Shown piece after piece: positions 33,440-45,980 of a stretch of 64,000 nt of DNA. Under the pieces are notes generated by a model. It saw only the letters and a list, made by a program, of their open reading frames with translations, did no database searches and was not told the DNA's origin. The translations under genes and the position numbers were made by a program. Source of the stretch: Rhizophlyctis rosea (lineage: Eukaryota > Chytridiomycota > Chytridiomycetes > Rhizophlyctidales > Rhizophlyctidaceae). Each line of letters begins with the position of its first letter. The stretch's first letter is position 1. The stretch lies in the NCBI GenBank assembly GCA_027596075.1, contig JADGJC010000082.1, forward strand, positions 1 through 64,000. Reading direction: 5' to 3'.

Positions 33440-33568
33440 GAGCGATGCACGTCTACCGCACTTGAGGAATAGCAGAGCGATGCACGTCTTACCGCACCAA
33501 CGGCATAGCAGAGCGATGCACGTCTTACCGCATTAACGGGATAGTAGAGCGATGCACGTCTTACCGCA
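33440..33568 (+). repeat. 36-bp tandem minisatellite, four copies
   Basis: GAGCGATGCACGTCTTACCG starts at 33475, 33511 and 33547, exactly 36 bp apart; a first copy at 33440 lacks one T. Between the conserved 22 bp, the remaining 14 bp vary (for example CTTGAGGAATAGCA and CCAACGGCATAGCA). The array lies between the two 200-bp direct repeats. Confidence 0.9.
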
Positions 33569-33604
33569 CTTCAAAAACCAGTAGATGGACGCAAGTGATG
33601 AGGC

Positions 33605-33801
33605 TAATTGGTAAGGGTAGAGTCCAGGCAATGGAGGTGCTGTGAATCTCGAATGCTACTCTGGGCGCTCCACTTTTTCGAGTGGTCGTACTCTCTCGGT
33701 ATCCTTTTCGGTATCGATAGTGCGTTAGCATGGGCGTCGGGGCAGGTATCGAGATTTGCGGTGCGGTGTCGGGGCTTTATCTCGTTTTGTGTGTTGGGCG
33801 G
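33605..33801 (+). repeat. Direct repeat of about 200 bp, copy 2
   Basis: Second copy of 33158-33357, same orientation, about 450 bp apart. Confidence 0.85.
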
Positions 33802-33897
33802 CGGATGTCATTCACCTACATCGAGTTTTTTTCAGCGTGGCCATTTTGAGTGCATGTAAGCATTGCACGGCTCTTGTTGGTTACGGAAGAACCAGCT

Positions 33898-33975
33898 GGC
33901 TCCGGTCCCTTGGGGGATCGCCTTGATGTAGGAGATGCACCAAAGCGAGAAGGGTTCGAATCCCTTCCGGAGTCA
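33898..33975 (+). pseudogene. tRNA-like sequence with intact acceptor and T arm only
   Basis: GGCTCCG pairs with CGGAGTC (one G-U) plus discriminator A, and AAGGG-TTCGAAT-CCCTT forms a perfect T arm. No D arm or anticodon arm can be drawn and no A box is visible, so I treat it as a decayed or rearranged tRNA copy. Confidence 0.5.
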
Positions 33976-34227
33976 TTATGCAATGTTTGAGTTTGGTGTG
34001 TAGCGGGAGCGCAATGGAGAGTCCGGAACGCTAATGTTCTCCCAACCCATGTAACAATCAATAAAATGGTAACGATAATAAATAGTTTTGGCACAAGGAT
34101 GTGATATTTCGTAATAAAAAACGTGCACACGGACATGTATCTATACAACCAGTACCCACCAGTACTGCCAAAAAAAACCGCTACAATATACTACCCCCGC
34201 TCCCCCAAGTCCGACCATTCTACTCCT

Positions 34228-35688
34228 CTACAAGTTGGCATGCTTCTCGTTGACCAACACATACCTATACCTAGCCTTCCCAGCATCCATATCCTTAACA
34301 GCCTGGTTCGCATCCTTCATAGGCCTAGGCACAACCCAAGTCTTGACATCCGACTTGGCCGCCAACTGCAACATCTCCTCAATGATCTTGCTACCACCGA
34401 TCAAGGAACCACCAAGAAAGACGTTGTGGACGATGAGTTCAAAAGCGTTGAAGCCCTTGAGGTTTTCTTCGGGTGCACCGACGAGGATGAGTTTGCTGCC
34501 TGGTTTGAGGAGCTTGAGGTATTTCTCGATAGGCATGTCGGCGTTGTTGGCGGTACAGACGATGAGATCAAGTGTACGGGCATACTTCTTCTCCCAATCC
34601 GGGTCAATAGGCGTAGCAATGAACTGGCTCACACCCATCTTCTCCGCATCCGCCTTCTTGGATGCGGAGTGGGAAATAGCAACAGTCTCAGCGCCAAGGG
34701 CTTTACCGAAGAGGAGACCAAAGTGACCGAGACCTCCGATACCGATGATGCCGACGCGTTTGCCGGGGCCGGCGCCGCCTTGGACTAGGGGGGAGTAGAC
34801 GGTGACACCGCCGCACATCATGGGCGCGACGATGTCGGAGGGGACGCTGTCGGGTATTTTGAAGGCGAAGTGGGCGGGGAGGCGGGCGTAGTCGGCGTAG
34901 CCGCCGTAGGATTTGGAGTTGTCGGGGTAGCGGCCGTTGTAGGTGCCGGTCATGCCTTTGTTGCAGTAGGGCTGGAGGGAGAGGGGAGATGGATTTAGTC
35001 AAGTTTATCTTGAGTATAACAGGATATGTTCGCTCGAGTAGCCATTGATGCCTGCTCCTCCCCTACAGTTTCCCGGATCCCCCAATGCTCTGATTACTAT
35101 TCCACGGATGCGAACCAGACTTTTCCCACCATTCTTCCAAATACCAAGTAATGAACTATCCCAACTTTTTGCACGCCCGCTCAATTAAACATTAAATGCA
35201 CGGTCTGAAAACCCGCCGTGCGAATATCGGGTCCCTTATCCAAAGCGCGTTCCCCGCCCCCTCCCAAAACGGACAAATGATAATTACCTCATCACCACGG
35301 TGACAGTACTCGCAGTCAAGACAGGACCCAGACTGAGCACCAACACCAACACGATCACCAAGCTTGAGGTTCTTGACGTTCTTTCCGACCTTAACGACCT
35401 TGCCGACAATCTCGTGGCCGACGACTTGGGGGTAGTCAGTCTCACCCCATCCAGAACGGAGGGTGTGGAGATCGGAAGCGCAGATACCGCAGTGGGTGAT
35501 CTGTTGGGTGGGAAAAACAGATCAGTGAGATGAGGTTGAGGAATGTCGCGAGATCTTGCACAAGGTCATACCTGGATGTCGACATCGTCCTCGGTCCAGG
35601 TCTTGGGTTGGTACTCCTCCCACACCAAGTTACCGTTGACGGATTCCTTGTCCTTGGCGACCCATCCGAAGAACTTGTAGTCAGTCAT
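34228..35688 (-). CDS. Zinc-dependent alcohol dehydrogenase, cinnamyl/ADH6 type (357 aa, 3 exons)
   Basis: Exons are 35688-35572, 35500-35288 and 34971-34228, all phase 0. The catalytic zinc ligands are in HCGICASD and VVGHEIVGKV. The four structural-zinc cysteines lie in SCLDCEYC plus the Cys after the second splice (PYCNKG). The Rossmann motif is GIGGLGHFG. The sequence pattern (GWGETDYPQVVGHE, SKKADAEKMG) is that of the NADP(H)-dependent cinnamyl-alcohol/ADH6/YahK branch, which reduces aromatic and branched aldehydes. The substrate is inferred from family only. A TATA box sits about 95 bp upstream. Confidence 0.93.
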
Positions 35689-37477
35689 GTTGGATTTGAT
35701 TAGGTGCGGTAGTGGGGTAATATGATGTGAGTTGAGCGAACGTGGGAATGACCGTTCAGAGGAAAGTGGGGGTTGACGCTATTTATATCACGCGTCGGCC
35801 GCTCGGGATGTGAAATATGGGCCTAGCACTCTCTGATGGGGGATCTGATTCATATGAACACGGGCGATTGTTGCTCAGCATGGATGAGGGTGTGTGCACA
35901 GTGGGAGGGGGAAAACTTCGGGGAGAGTGCATCCCCCTATGCATTATGTCATATAGTGTCAACCCACTTGGCTCCGCGTTTCAAGTGTATTTCCAATGCG
36001 CGTCCATTCCGCCGGTGATTTTGTGTCATTCGGTGTGTTACACCCGGCAAACGGGAGAACGTGGGAAGGTGGTTCCCCCATCGGAGGAGGGTTCCATTCC
36101 CAACGCATGGGTTTGATTCGGTTTCTGTGGTAATCATGGGAAATCCTGCATACCCTGACGTCCCAATCCTATCTTCAGGCTTGTGCCCGGTTCATTCATT
36201 GAGAGAAGAGGCAAACGCATTTGCGCGCTTCTTCGAAACCCACGCACTCGACCACTGTAGGCCAGCAAAAATTGTTTATCTTCATGAGAAAAGCAAAAGG
36301 GAATGGAACAATAGGGGCAATTTGTCATTCCGCGATGCCCATTCCCAAAGGGAGCCAGACCGTAACACAGCACCCTGGTCCGTTGGTTGGACGCGTCTTT
36401 GACTCTTTACTCAAAAGATCGGCGCGCCTTCATCCCAATGGAGTATCGTGGAGGCAAACACAGAATTTTCGTCCCCAACTGCCGATTGGCCCGATCGAAG
36501 GGCTTGGGCAGGGCTGAGTCACTGCCCTGTACAACCAACCCATCTTTCTTTGGGGTTGGACAGAACACACAGAAAGTTCGCGCCTTGATCGGGAGACTGA
36601 TTAATGAACTTCATCTCATGCACAGGGTCGCGGCCCCCCATCGAGGATACCACCCGCCTGGACAAAGGAATCGGACGTTCCCTTGTGCCCGAAGGGTCAA
36701 GTAGTAAGTACTATTTATTCACCGAGTGTGAGTGTAGTATCGGAGCGCAGCGGAGATGCCGAAACGAGCACGAGTTGAATAAAGGGCTTATCCTATCGCT
36801 ATGTGACAGGTCAGGATGACTCAGCCAGTGGTGATATGAGATTTGAGCCACGTGACTCCATCCACTGCTCACTCTATATGTGCATTGGATAAAGACAAGT
36901 CAAGACTGGCAATCTCACCTGTCAGTGTGGCAACCTGGGCGGCGATGTCGTGAAGGCCGTATGTTCATGTGTAAACGTTGATTGAGATCGACTGGCCGGG
37001 AGCCTCCGCAGGATCGACCAGCTTATGCCCTTTTGATCCATTAATGCAGGATTGTGCCCATCTGACACACCATTCTTCAAGCTGACCCTACTATGCGTCA
37101 AAAACCTCATATGTATCTCATCTCATGTATTCCGCCGAATAGCGCGAAATGCCTTAAACTTGCTCACGCAGCTTGAAAGGGGCAGGGCTGACCTGTTGGG
37201 CATAAGGCATAAGCAGAAGACTTTTGGATCCATCAGCATAATTGTCCAGACGTCTTCCGCCCATACATTGGCGGATACCATTGCGGGTGCCCACGCATGA
37301 AGGCGCCTTGTCGGACTGTGAGGCATACCGTGACGCGGAATTCATACAAAAAAAATATTTGTATTGTGCTGAAAAAATAATCCTACATCCCGTAACCCCC
37401 GCCGGGAAAGATCACCCATCTCCTAACATTTCCTCATTCCCATCCCAATTCCCATCCCAAACACATCAAGTCTGCCC
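35689..37477. other. Long intergenic stretch
   Basis: Apart from the dehydrogenase promoter I see no gene, RNA gene or repeat. ORFs up to about 110 codons overlap each other in several frames and look random. Confidence 0.4.
35781..35788 (-). promoter_or_regulatory. TATA box of the alcohol dehydrogenase gene
   Basis: ATATAAAT on the minus strand, about 95 bp before the ATG at 35688. Confidence 0.55.
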
Positions 37478-40045
37478 CTACACCGGAATCCCTAATCCCC
37501 TCTTCATCTCCGTCCTCAGCTCTGGCGCCGGAGTCGGCGGCGGTGTCTCCCGCTCAACTCCCACAACTTGACTTTGCATCCCTGGCGGAAGTTGCACAGG
37601 CGAGACCTGGAGCACACCTTGCTGCGTTGGAATTGGCACCACGCCGCCGTTACCACCCGCATATGTTGTTGGCGCCGGTGGTTGCTGTTGAGTCTGCAGG
37701 AAGCGTTGTTCGTGGTGCAAGGGGAACATCTCCGGATGGTTGTCCATGAACTTGATGGCGTACTCGTCGGCGCCGGTGATGATGAAGGGGTGGTGGAAGA
37801 ACGTGAGTTCTGCGCCTGTTATGGTGAGAAGTATAGAAAAACCGAGAGAATTAAGCACAGGACGTCCATAAAACGGTCCGAAAGAAAACCATCAAAAGCA
37901 GAAAGAAAAGAAAGAGACCAAGCGTCACTCACCAATCGCAAAATCCCCAACCCCATAAACCCCACACCCATCCGGCCGTCCAATCTTCTGCTTCTCCAAA
38001 AACTTGCCCCCAACAACCCCACTATTCCGACTCCGCGGCTCAAACACACTAACCGTATCATCCGCAACATGCAAACTAATCACAAACCTCCGATCTTTAT
38101 CCACCTGTCTGTTCGTCTTCAACCCCGCCGCAAACCGCAGCACAACCCCATCATAAAGCGACAACTTCTTAAAGTCCTTCTTTGCCGCCGGTGTGCCGCC
38201 AATAAGTGGCATCGAGAGTGCTTTAACGGCCGCTTCCATGCTGTTGGGCGCCACGCCCGGTGGGGGTTGCTTGAGGGAGGAAAGGGAGGTTGGAGGGAAG
38301 GGGAGAAGATCCGGGGGTACGGGAGAGTAGGGTAACTGATGATCCTTCTTCTCCCCATTCCCATCCTCCTCATAATCCTCAATATGCACGGGATTGAACT
38401 CCTCAACACCATACTTATCACGATAATACTCCTTCGTAAACTCATCACAGTCACAAATCACAAACGGCCGCCCATAAAGATGCAAAACCGTTCCAATCGT
38501 GAAATCCCGATCCGTGAAATACTCTGTCGCTGTCCCTTGCGCCTGCTGCTGCTGCTGCGCACCCTCTCCACCCCCCTCACTCTGCCCATACAAAAAAACC
38601 CTCGGCCGCTTCGGCAACCGACACCGCCTCAAAAACAACGTGTTGCTTTCCCTCCCGCTATTCGCCGGGATACTCTCTCGAATTTCGATGGTATCATCAG
38701 AGAGGAAGTAGTGGATAACCATGTGGCGGAGGTCGCCGAAGACGCTGTTGGTGTCGTCCCACATGCAGTAGAAGCGGAGGACGCGGCGGTCGTTTTCGAG
38801 GAATTTTTTGAGGGAGGTTTTGGGGGCTCGGGGGCGGGTGGGTTTCATGCGGGAGAGGAGGTCGGCGCGGCAGAGTTCGTAGGGGTCGGGGGGGAAGAGG
38901 GTGTTTGGGGGGGCGGTGATGTTGAGGGCGGAGAGGAAGTCCTGGGTTGTTGTTGAAGGTTTAGAGTTGTCAACATACGTCATTCTTGGTTCGCTTGATG
39001 ACCGCATTGAAAGAATGATCAACTAACCCTCGTGAAATTATCACATCCAACAATCTTGAACGTCCTTCCATAAAACGTCACTTCTTTTCCAACATTGAAA
39101 TCCTTGACAATGTAATGCTGTCCATGTTCCGAGTCCGGCTTTGGGATGCGATGACGTCGGATGAGTGTACCTTCATTCCAAAGCATCTGTCAGTCTTCGC
39201 CGTATCCTTCCACATGTATAGGAAGATTAGGTTATACCTTGCGGAATCCCGCTGTTTGCAGTCCGAGGCTCGCTGACGTGAACAGAGTCGTCTTCCAGGT
39301 AGAAGTAGATGTTTACTCTGCAGCGTTGGGTTTCACGTGCGTTAGGAGCAGCCAGTCAATGCTTACAACACAGATTTACATCCTCACCTGCGAACTCGAT
39401 ACTGCTCTTCACGTCGCTCATGTACCGCTTCTTGGAAGTATGCGTAGAACCGAAGGACCTATTGATCATAGGATTATCACATATGGCATCTGCAACAGCC
39501 TTCTGTACCAATGCGCTGACATCAGTTCATACCTTACGATCAAATGCAACCCAAGCAGGCACGCTCTTGGCGCCGTCGGCATTGTGCGGGTATAATTCGA
39601 CTGATGTGTGGACTTTTGATTCCTTTTGACCTGTGAGGGGCTTTCCCGCTGCAAATGCAAAATGGGATGAACGAGCAAATCCCAACATCAAAAATTTGTG
39701 ACACGGAACGAACATACCAATTCCAGGCGCCTCCTCCTTAAACACCGGCACACCATTGCAGTAATCAAATGCGTGGGATTTCCGTTCGTTGGCGCGTTCA
39801 CTCTACAATCAGTCACAAAATACCCATGTCAGCAATCAATCATACTCCCTTCCACTCATGGCCAAACCCCCCACCTTTGCAATATCAAACTGATGCCCCG
39901 GCAAGAACGGCAACTTCTTCTGGAGCTCTTTGATGACGTGGGGAGTAGTTGGGATGGGCGGGTGGGTGTCGTATCCGCCGGAGACGTCGTAGAAAGGGGG
40001 GAAGGTGCTGCGGTCGTCGCGGGTGAAGTGGGGTTTGGCGAACAT
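37478..40045 (-). CDS. EFHC1-like axonemal protein with three DM10 domains (670 aa, 8 exons)
   Basis: Exons are 40045-39875, 39802-39718, 39648-39533, 39458-39388, 39317-39238, 39170-39028, 38941-37933 and 37815-37478, all in phase. The N-terminus has [11 protein letters not shown], matching the start motif of EFHC proteins. DM10 domains follow at about residues 120-222 ([10 protein letters not shown] to GCDNFTR), 275-380 ([10 protein letters not shown] to [11 protein letters not shown]) and 470-580 (VLRFAAGL to [11 protein letters not shown]). EFHC1/Rib72 proteins are microtubule inner proteins of ciliary doublets. The EF-hands found at the C-terminus of animal EFHC1 are missing; a Pro/Gln-rich tail ends the protein. 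It faces away from NME7, another DM10 protein. Confidence 0.9.
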
Positions 40046-40606
40046 ATTGCGACGGAGGTGAAGGGTCTTTCAGGGAGGAGAAGGCACCTCGTAGGGATGC
40101 AGATGGGGGGCGGAGGACTCCTTGGCGTTAAGAGCCTTTGATGGTGCTGTTTTGATTGTTTGACTTCTGGTATCGGGAACAACTTGAAAAAGGACTTCTT
40201 TTCAAATTTTGATGAAGTGATCGGTCATGAACTCGAAGTGGTTGATGCCAATTCTCTCCCTCAGGATTTGAGGACATAATGGGCGAATCAAGCGGCCTAT
40301 CAAGGTTTCGGACATGGAAGCGGCGCAGAGGTGATATACAACATTGAAGGGTGTAGGGTCTCAAATAGTTCAAATGTAAACAAAAACGACTGATTGGGAT
40401 CCGCGCTAGGGTTGGGGTGGACGTCCGATACTGGTATTCCCACGCTCACAACATTTCAACACACAAACCGTTTTACATCTTATCAGCCCAGCCCTAAGTC
40501 TATCTACACACCACCCACCCACTTGCCCATTCCACACCCCCCAACCTCCTCCAACCAAAACGCGTCAAAGCATTCCACAACACCCAAAATCTTGCATTTC
40601 ACCAAG
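40046..40606. promoter_or_regulatory. Divergent promoter region shared by the EFHC1-like gene and NME7
   Basis: 561 bp separate the two start codons, which point outward. I looked for an RFX X-box and found no convincing copy. Joint regulation is inferred from arrangement and function. Confidence 0.45.
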
Positions 40607-42882
40607 ATGGCAGCCACGATCCCCGACCCAACCTCCAAAGAATCCTATTGCTTCCTTGTGGACTGGTATGACTCTCACGCCAACCTCACCAGGCAGTACC
40701 AGCTGTTCTGGTTTCCGGGTGATAAGACGATCGAGATGGTGAGTTTACCAAGTGAGACGCGCGTCAGTGCGAAGTGGGGAGACCATTGGGTTGAAGGCTC
40801 TACCGACGGAAGTGGAAGACGGACGTGGGGGCAAGGCCATGATGAGAACCTTGAATAAAGAGTAAAGAATTGTATCACTATTCAAAATCCGACGGCTTGC
40901 CTCAATGCTTGCAATGTGGCTTCTGCTCATCGAAGTAGACCGGAAACACCAACAGCAAATCGAGAAATCGGCATCAAAATTTACTCATGGCGGATATGGA
41001 TTCTCATTTTGGACATACATGAGAACAGTGCCAAACATGGAGAATGATGTGTTTGGAAGGGGCGTCGTCGTCAATGAGAGGGAATGAGCTGGGGACGTGT
41101 CACATTTTAAAAAAATTCAGTGAAAAAATTCATGAACGAAACGATGCGATCATATGGATCCAAACTGAGTAATGAATAATATACTTCACCCTGATACCCA
41201 ACCTCCCTTCCCTCCTCCTCCCCACCGCAGTACGACCTAAAACAACACCGAACCTTCCTGAAGCGGACAAAGTCAGACCTGAAGCTATCGGATTTCTATC
41301 CTGGTAAGGATACCTTCGTTCCATCCCGTGTAGAATACCGCAGTATGCTCACATGTACTCCCATATGCGAAAATGTAGGCGCAGCAGTGACAGTTAATGC
41401 CCGTCAACTTGTCGTGCGAGCATATGGGGACGAGTACACGCGGTCACGGATGGAACGGCAGTTGGAGAGGTATGCGGTAAATCATGTTCGTTTGGATGTT
41501 CAGTGATATTTATGGACTGGATGCAAATGGTCTCACGCACCACCTGATGCTATTCAGAACTCTCCTCCTCATCAACCCCTCCGGCTACTCAACCTTCGGC
41601 TCTATCCTCGACAAAGTTCTCGCACAAGGGTTCACAATCACCCGGATGAGGATGTTGGATGGGAGTGCGGTGGGTGATTTGGGTGGTGGCAGTGGTGGGT
41701 ATGTACGTCTTGTCTCCCGTTTCTGTTTTAGATCGTGCTAGAGTTGCCTATGCTTCATTCTGATTATCATCACCATTCACTACACCAAACCCCACGCCCA
41801 AAACTCACAGCTCTCAATCGGGTCGAGCCGTCGCAGTAGAACTCCTCAAATCCTGTGCGGTGGGAGATTTGATCCAGGCCGTTGGTGAGACGTCGAAACA
41901 ACTTTATGCGTCGCCGTCGGTGGAAGATGCTAGAAGGGTAAGAGGACACATAACCCTCCTCCTTCACCATCGACACTCCCCGACTTAAGTGACTTATGGA
42001 CTCCATCGCAACCAAAACCACACAGGACCTCTCCTCCATCTTCACCTCCCCATCTCAAACCCAACGCACCGCCCACTTCCGTGACTGCGCCCTATGCATC
42101 ATCAGACCACACGCCGTCAATGCCGGTAAGTCCCACCTTCGGATATACTCCTCACTCGGATCTCTTAATGAGGCAATACTCGACATAATCATCTTGCGAA
42201 AACACCCTTCAATCTTTCCGCCCTGCGCACAGGCCAAACAGGCAAAATCGTCTCAACGCTCCAACGCCAGGGTTACGAAATTACGGATTTGGAGCTAATG
42301 CATTTGGATAAGGCTAATGCGGAAGAGTTTTTGGAGATTTATAAGGGGGTTGTTGGGGAGTATCATGTGGGTTTGTGCGTTTAGTCCATACAGAGGATTG
42401 TCAAGGGAACCGAAATGACTCATGTAGTAGCATCGCTTCCCCTGCGCAGCTGATCCTAGACCAAATCACATCGGGTCCTCTCATCGCAATGTACGTGCAA
42501 AGAAGGGATCATCATTGCCCCTCCCATGCGGAAAACTCACACTCTAAGATGCATAGGGAAATTACCCGCCCACAAGCATCAACGCTAGAACTCATCCCGG
42601 CCCTCCGCGACTTTGCGGGTCCGACCGACCCGGAACTAGCTAAAGTCCTGCGACCACAGTCTTTGCGAGCCCAGTTTGGGGTAGATAAAGTCCGGAACGC
42701 GGTGCATGTGACGGATTTGGTGGAGGATGGGGAGTTGGAGGTGAGGGGTTCATCTTTATCGAACGTTTTTTTGTTGGTTTTGGTTCCGGAGACTTGGTGT
42801 TGATTTCATGATGCTATCTTCCTCCCTTCTACCGCGTCACGTACAACAGGTCCAATACTTTTTCCGCATCCTCTCTTCCTGA
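40607..42882 (+). CDS. NME7: NME7 homologue: DM10 plus two nucleoside-diphosphate-kinase domains (351 aa, 10 exons)
   Basis: Exons are 40607-40738, 41231-41303, 41379-41469, 41558-41698, 41811-41937, 42026-42125, 42233-42366, 42450-42490, 42557-42740 and 42850-42882; the first intron is unusually long (492 nt). The DM10 domain (about residues 1-95) has FLVDWYDSHANL and HRTFLKRTKSDLKL. The first NDK domain starts RTLLLINPSG but lacks the NxxH active-site block, with YASPSVEDARR in its place. The second has CIIRPHAVN, GVVGEYH and the active-site His in RNAVHVTD, ending VQYFFRIL. NME7 is a microtubule inner protein of cilia and a gamma-tubulin ring partner. ATG 40607 has a strong context (AAGATGG). 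Confidence 0.93.
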
Positions 42883-43136
42883 ATGATACCATTTCCCTCC
42901 ACTCATTCATACATACCAACAGTAGCGCTCCTATCGCCACAACCCCAAACAGGATAGCTAGTCTCATAGGACAACTTCTTAGAGCACTACTATTCACAAA
43001 TCAAAGGGGCTATCAAAGCCCCTGCTGTACATAAATGCAAAACAAGCAAAAAAAAAAAAAAAATAACAAAAAAGAGATACCCCACTACCCAAACCCCACC
43101 GCACTGATCACCGCAACCTTCCCACCTCCCCCTATC

Positions 43137-45052
43137 TTACACCCTCCTCCTCACATCAACCACCAACCCATCCTTCAACCCCGTCGTAACACTAGTCTGA
43201 CAAACCAAACTCTGCCCCTCAAGCATCCTCACACTAAACCTCTGCACAACCCTCACAACCGCAACCTTCGTCTCGATAATCGCCATCTTCTGCCCGATAC
43301 AGTTGTGCGGGCCGTCACCAAAGGGTAAGAACGTTCCCGGGCGGGGAACAAAACCGTTGTCCCACCGTTCCGGAATAAAGGAGAGTGGGTCATCCCAGTA
43401 CCGAGCGTCTCGTTGAAGTTGGCGGATGGTGATATTTACACGGGTGCCTTTTTGGAGTTTGTGACCTAGGAGTTCGACATCACGTGTTGTTTCGCGGCCG
43501 ACACCGCCGACGACGGCCCAGAGGCGTTGAGTTTCTTTGATTATTTGGTCGAGGTATTTGAGTTGAGGCAACGAGTCCCAGGTCGGTTTGGCGTTTCGCG
43601 GAAGCACGGTGTCGATTTCCTCGACGAGTTTCGCAAGGATATGCGGATTCCGACAAAGTTCAAGAAAGATAAACGTCAAAGTATGAGACGTAGTTTCATG
43701 CCCCGCCATGAAGAAACCCCACACCTCGCCCAAAATCTCCTCCTCGCTAAACTTCCCCGCACCCTCACCACCACTCTCGTTCTCCACCATCAACCGATCC
43801 AAAAGATCAAAACCCCGCTCATCCTTCCTCCCCTCCTTCTTCTTCTGCGCAATGACGGTTTTCAACAGCTTTTCGTTGGCTTCGCGCGCTTGTTTGACGG
43901 CGGGGGAGGAGTCGGCGAGACCGAAGAAGCGCCAGAGGGGTGGGGGGACGGCGAAGCGTTCTGAGATTGTTTTGAGGATTACGTCGATGGAGGAGTGGAA
44001 GGTGCCGGTTGTTGTTAGGGTTTGGATGGCGTTGAAGTTGTAGGAGAAGGCTACTTTGCCGCTGGGGGGTGGCGATGATGGATGGTGTGTTAATCATTGT
44101 TGCTCGGAGGATATGGCACTTGCAGTGACTTTCATCGAGCTAAGGAAAGGGGGAATAAGACTCACATAATATCCATAGTAACACTCGTCATGACGTCCTT
44201 CATGTTTGTTCTGAACTCCCCACCCTTTTGTTTCAAGATATCGTCCCACCTCTCTTCAAGCTCATCAAGGACTTCGTTGCTGACATCTAGGGCATAGCGT
44301 AAATGCGAGGGTCCGAATGCAGGTTGGAGGAACTTGCGATGGGATTTCCAGAGGTCGTCGGTGCCGAGGGCGAAGAGCATGTAGGGGATGACGAAAATTT
44401 TGCTGTTGTCTGGGCGTTTGAATTCCGGGTCCGTTGTGGAGGGGTTTAGGACCCGCTGTAGGGTGGTTGTGAAGTTGGTGATCAACATTGATGTCTTCAC
44501 ACACTATCCACCCATTGACCTCCCAAACCGCCCATCAAATGAACCTCCTCCCGCACGGTGACTGGCTCCACACACTTTCCAACAACAACAGCCACTCAAC
44601 TAACAACCCAACCACCACCCCATCCAATCCCAAATTCCCAATAAAAATAACAATAATACACCCACCTTGGCAACATCCGGATCTCTTGTGATGATAACCT
44701 GCCTCTGAAAGAACTTCAAGGAGACAATATTACCATATTTCGCCACCCACTGCTCGGTCAACTCATTGAACTGATGGTTCCTGATGTAAGGATATGCCTG
44801 TAAGAAGTTACCGAAGATAGGCAACTCATAAGCACCGGGCACTGTTGGATTTTTAGAGCGGGGACCGAAGAAGGCGTAGGTCAGGAGAGCAGCGGCGGAA
44901 GTTGATAGGAGGAGGGTTGAGAGGGAGATGGTGTCGGAGGATGTGATGGACGTGAGGGCGTATGGGAGTTTGATGTTTGTTGCTAGGAGGGATTGCAGGT
45001 AGGTTGGGAGGGCGGGAAGGTCGACGTTGGAGAGGGTTGAAAGGACTGTCAT
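43137..45052 (-). CDS. Cytochrome P450 monooxygenase (546 aa, 3 exons)
   Basis: Exons are 45052-44666, 44494-44166 and 44061-43137. An N-terminal hydrophobic anchor (about residues 42-62, LSTLLLSTSAAALLTYAFF) precedes the Pro-rich PTVPG hinge. The I-helix oxygen motif is AGHETTS, the K-helix ExxR is ETQR, and the haem loop is FLPFGDGPHNCIG with the axial Cys. All expected P450 features are present at normal length, so it should be an ER-bound monooxygenase. The substrate cannot be told, and no biosynthetic cluster surrounds it. Confidence 0.95.
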
Positions 45053-45980
45053 TTTCGTGTTTTGCAGCGACCGCAGTTGACTTTTTTCGATGATTGATGA
45101 TGAGGTTAGGTGAACGAGTTCCGTTCAATAGAAAAGCGAATAGAAATTCTATGGAAGTTCGAGTGTTATTTATGGTGGGAACATGACGTAGGGAGGTGGG
45201 AAGAAGGGGGTTTGCGCGCGCGGTGCTGGTTTTATGTGTTGGCCAAACTCACCACTTTCTTTGCTTGGTTGGAAGCAATAGGCAGTGTGATAAACGGACG
45301 TCCAGCGAGTTAGACGGATACCTGCTTCAAGCGGGTGCCTGCTGTGTGGGTACCAGTAGACCTGCCTACCAGTTGTTGATTAATCCGAAGATGAGACAAC
45401 AGTGCGCAGTCAGTGTGCAACGTGGCGACTGGATGGTGGAGGTGTTCAAACAAGTCTGCAACCACCAATTTGGTAGAGTCATGGCAGACTTTTGTCGGCA
45501 CGGAATGCCCGTGGCCACGAACGACTCGACGCGTTTCGGTGGCTTGGTGACGGGGGTTGCATGGTTGTGGTCAACAAGTGTGTCCATGCGGAAGAAGTTC
45601 CGAAGAACTGCCCCAAGTGCCGCAGCCCACCGCGCCCAAGCCGGACGTCCGCCATGTTCGGTGAATTGTTATGCCGCACATACTTACTAGGGAGTATATG
45701 CTGAAGCCGCACCCTTCACATCCGGAGTGAATGGAAGCCTACCAAATCTATATTGTCATCATCTCTACGTCTATGAATTCCATAACATGGCGTACATTTA
45801 CCCTATATCAAATGGCAGACCCAAGTCCACCTCCATTCTCAGCGTCTCTCAACATGAAACTACCTATATGCTATAAACCGATCTCCTCTACGCCCTAAAA
45901 TATATGAACATCACCTTTATAAGTTCACAACACCAACAATCTAAAACCTGCCATTCAATTGAAATCTACCGCGTCCCCCC
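45053..45980. other. Intergenic stretch
   Basis: Promoter side of the P450 gene and 3' side of the CBM1 gene. Overlapping short ORFs only. Confidence 0.4.

Noticed and set aside
33440..33568. CRISPR-like array (36-bp period, conserved and variable parts)
   Set aside because: Only four copies, the variable part is 14 bp and partly similar between units, there are no cas genes, and the genome is eukaryotic. A minisatellite explains it.
34123..34788. 221-codon plus-strand ORF
   Set aside because: Overlaps the alcohol dehydrogenase on the other strand, which has a complete set of zinc and cofactor motifs.
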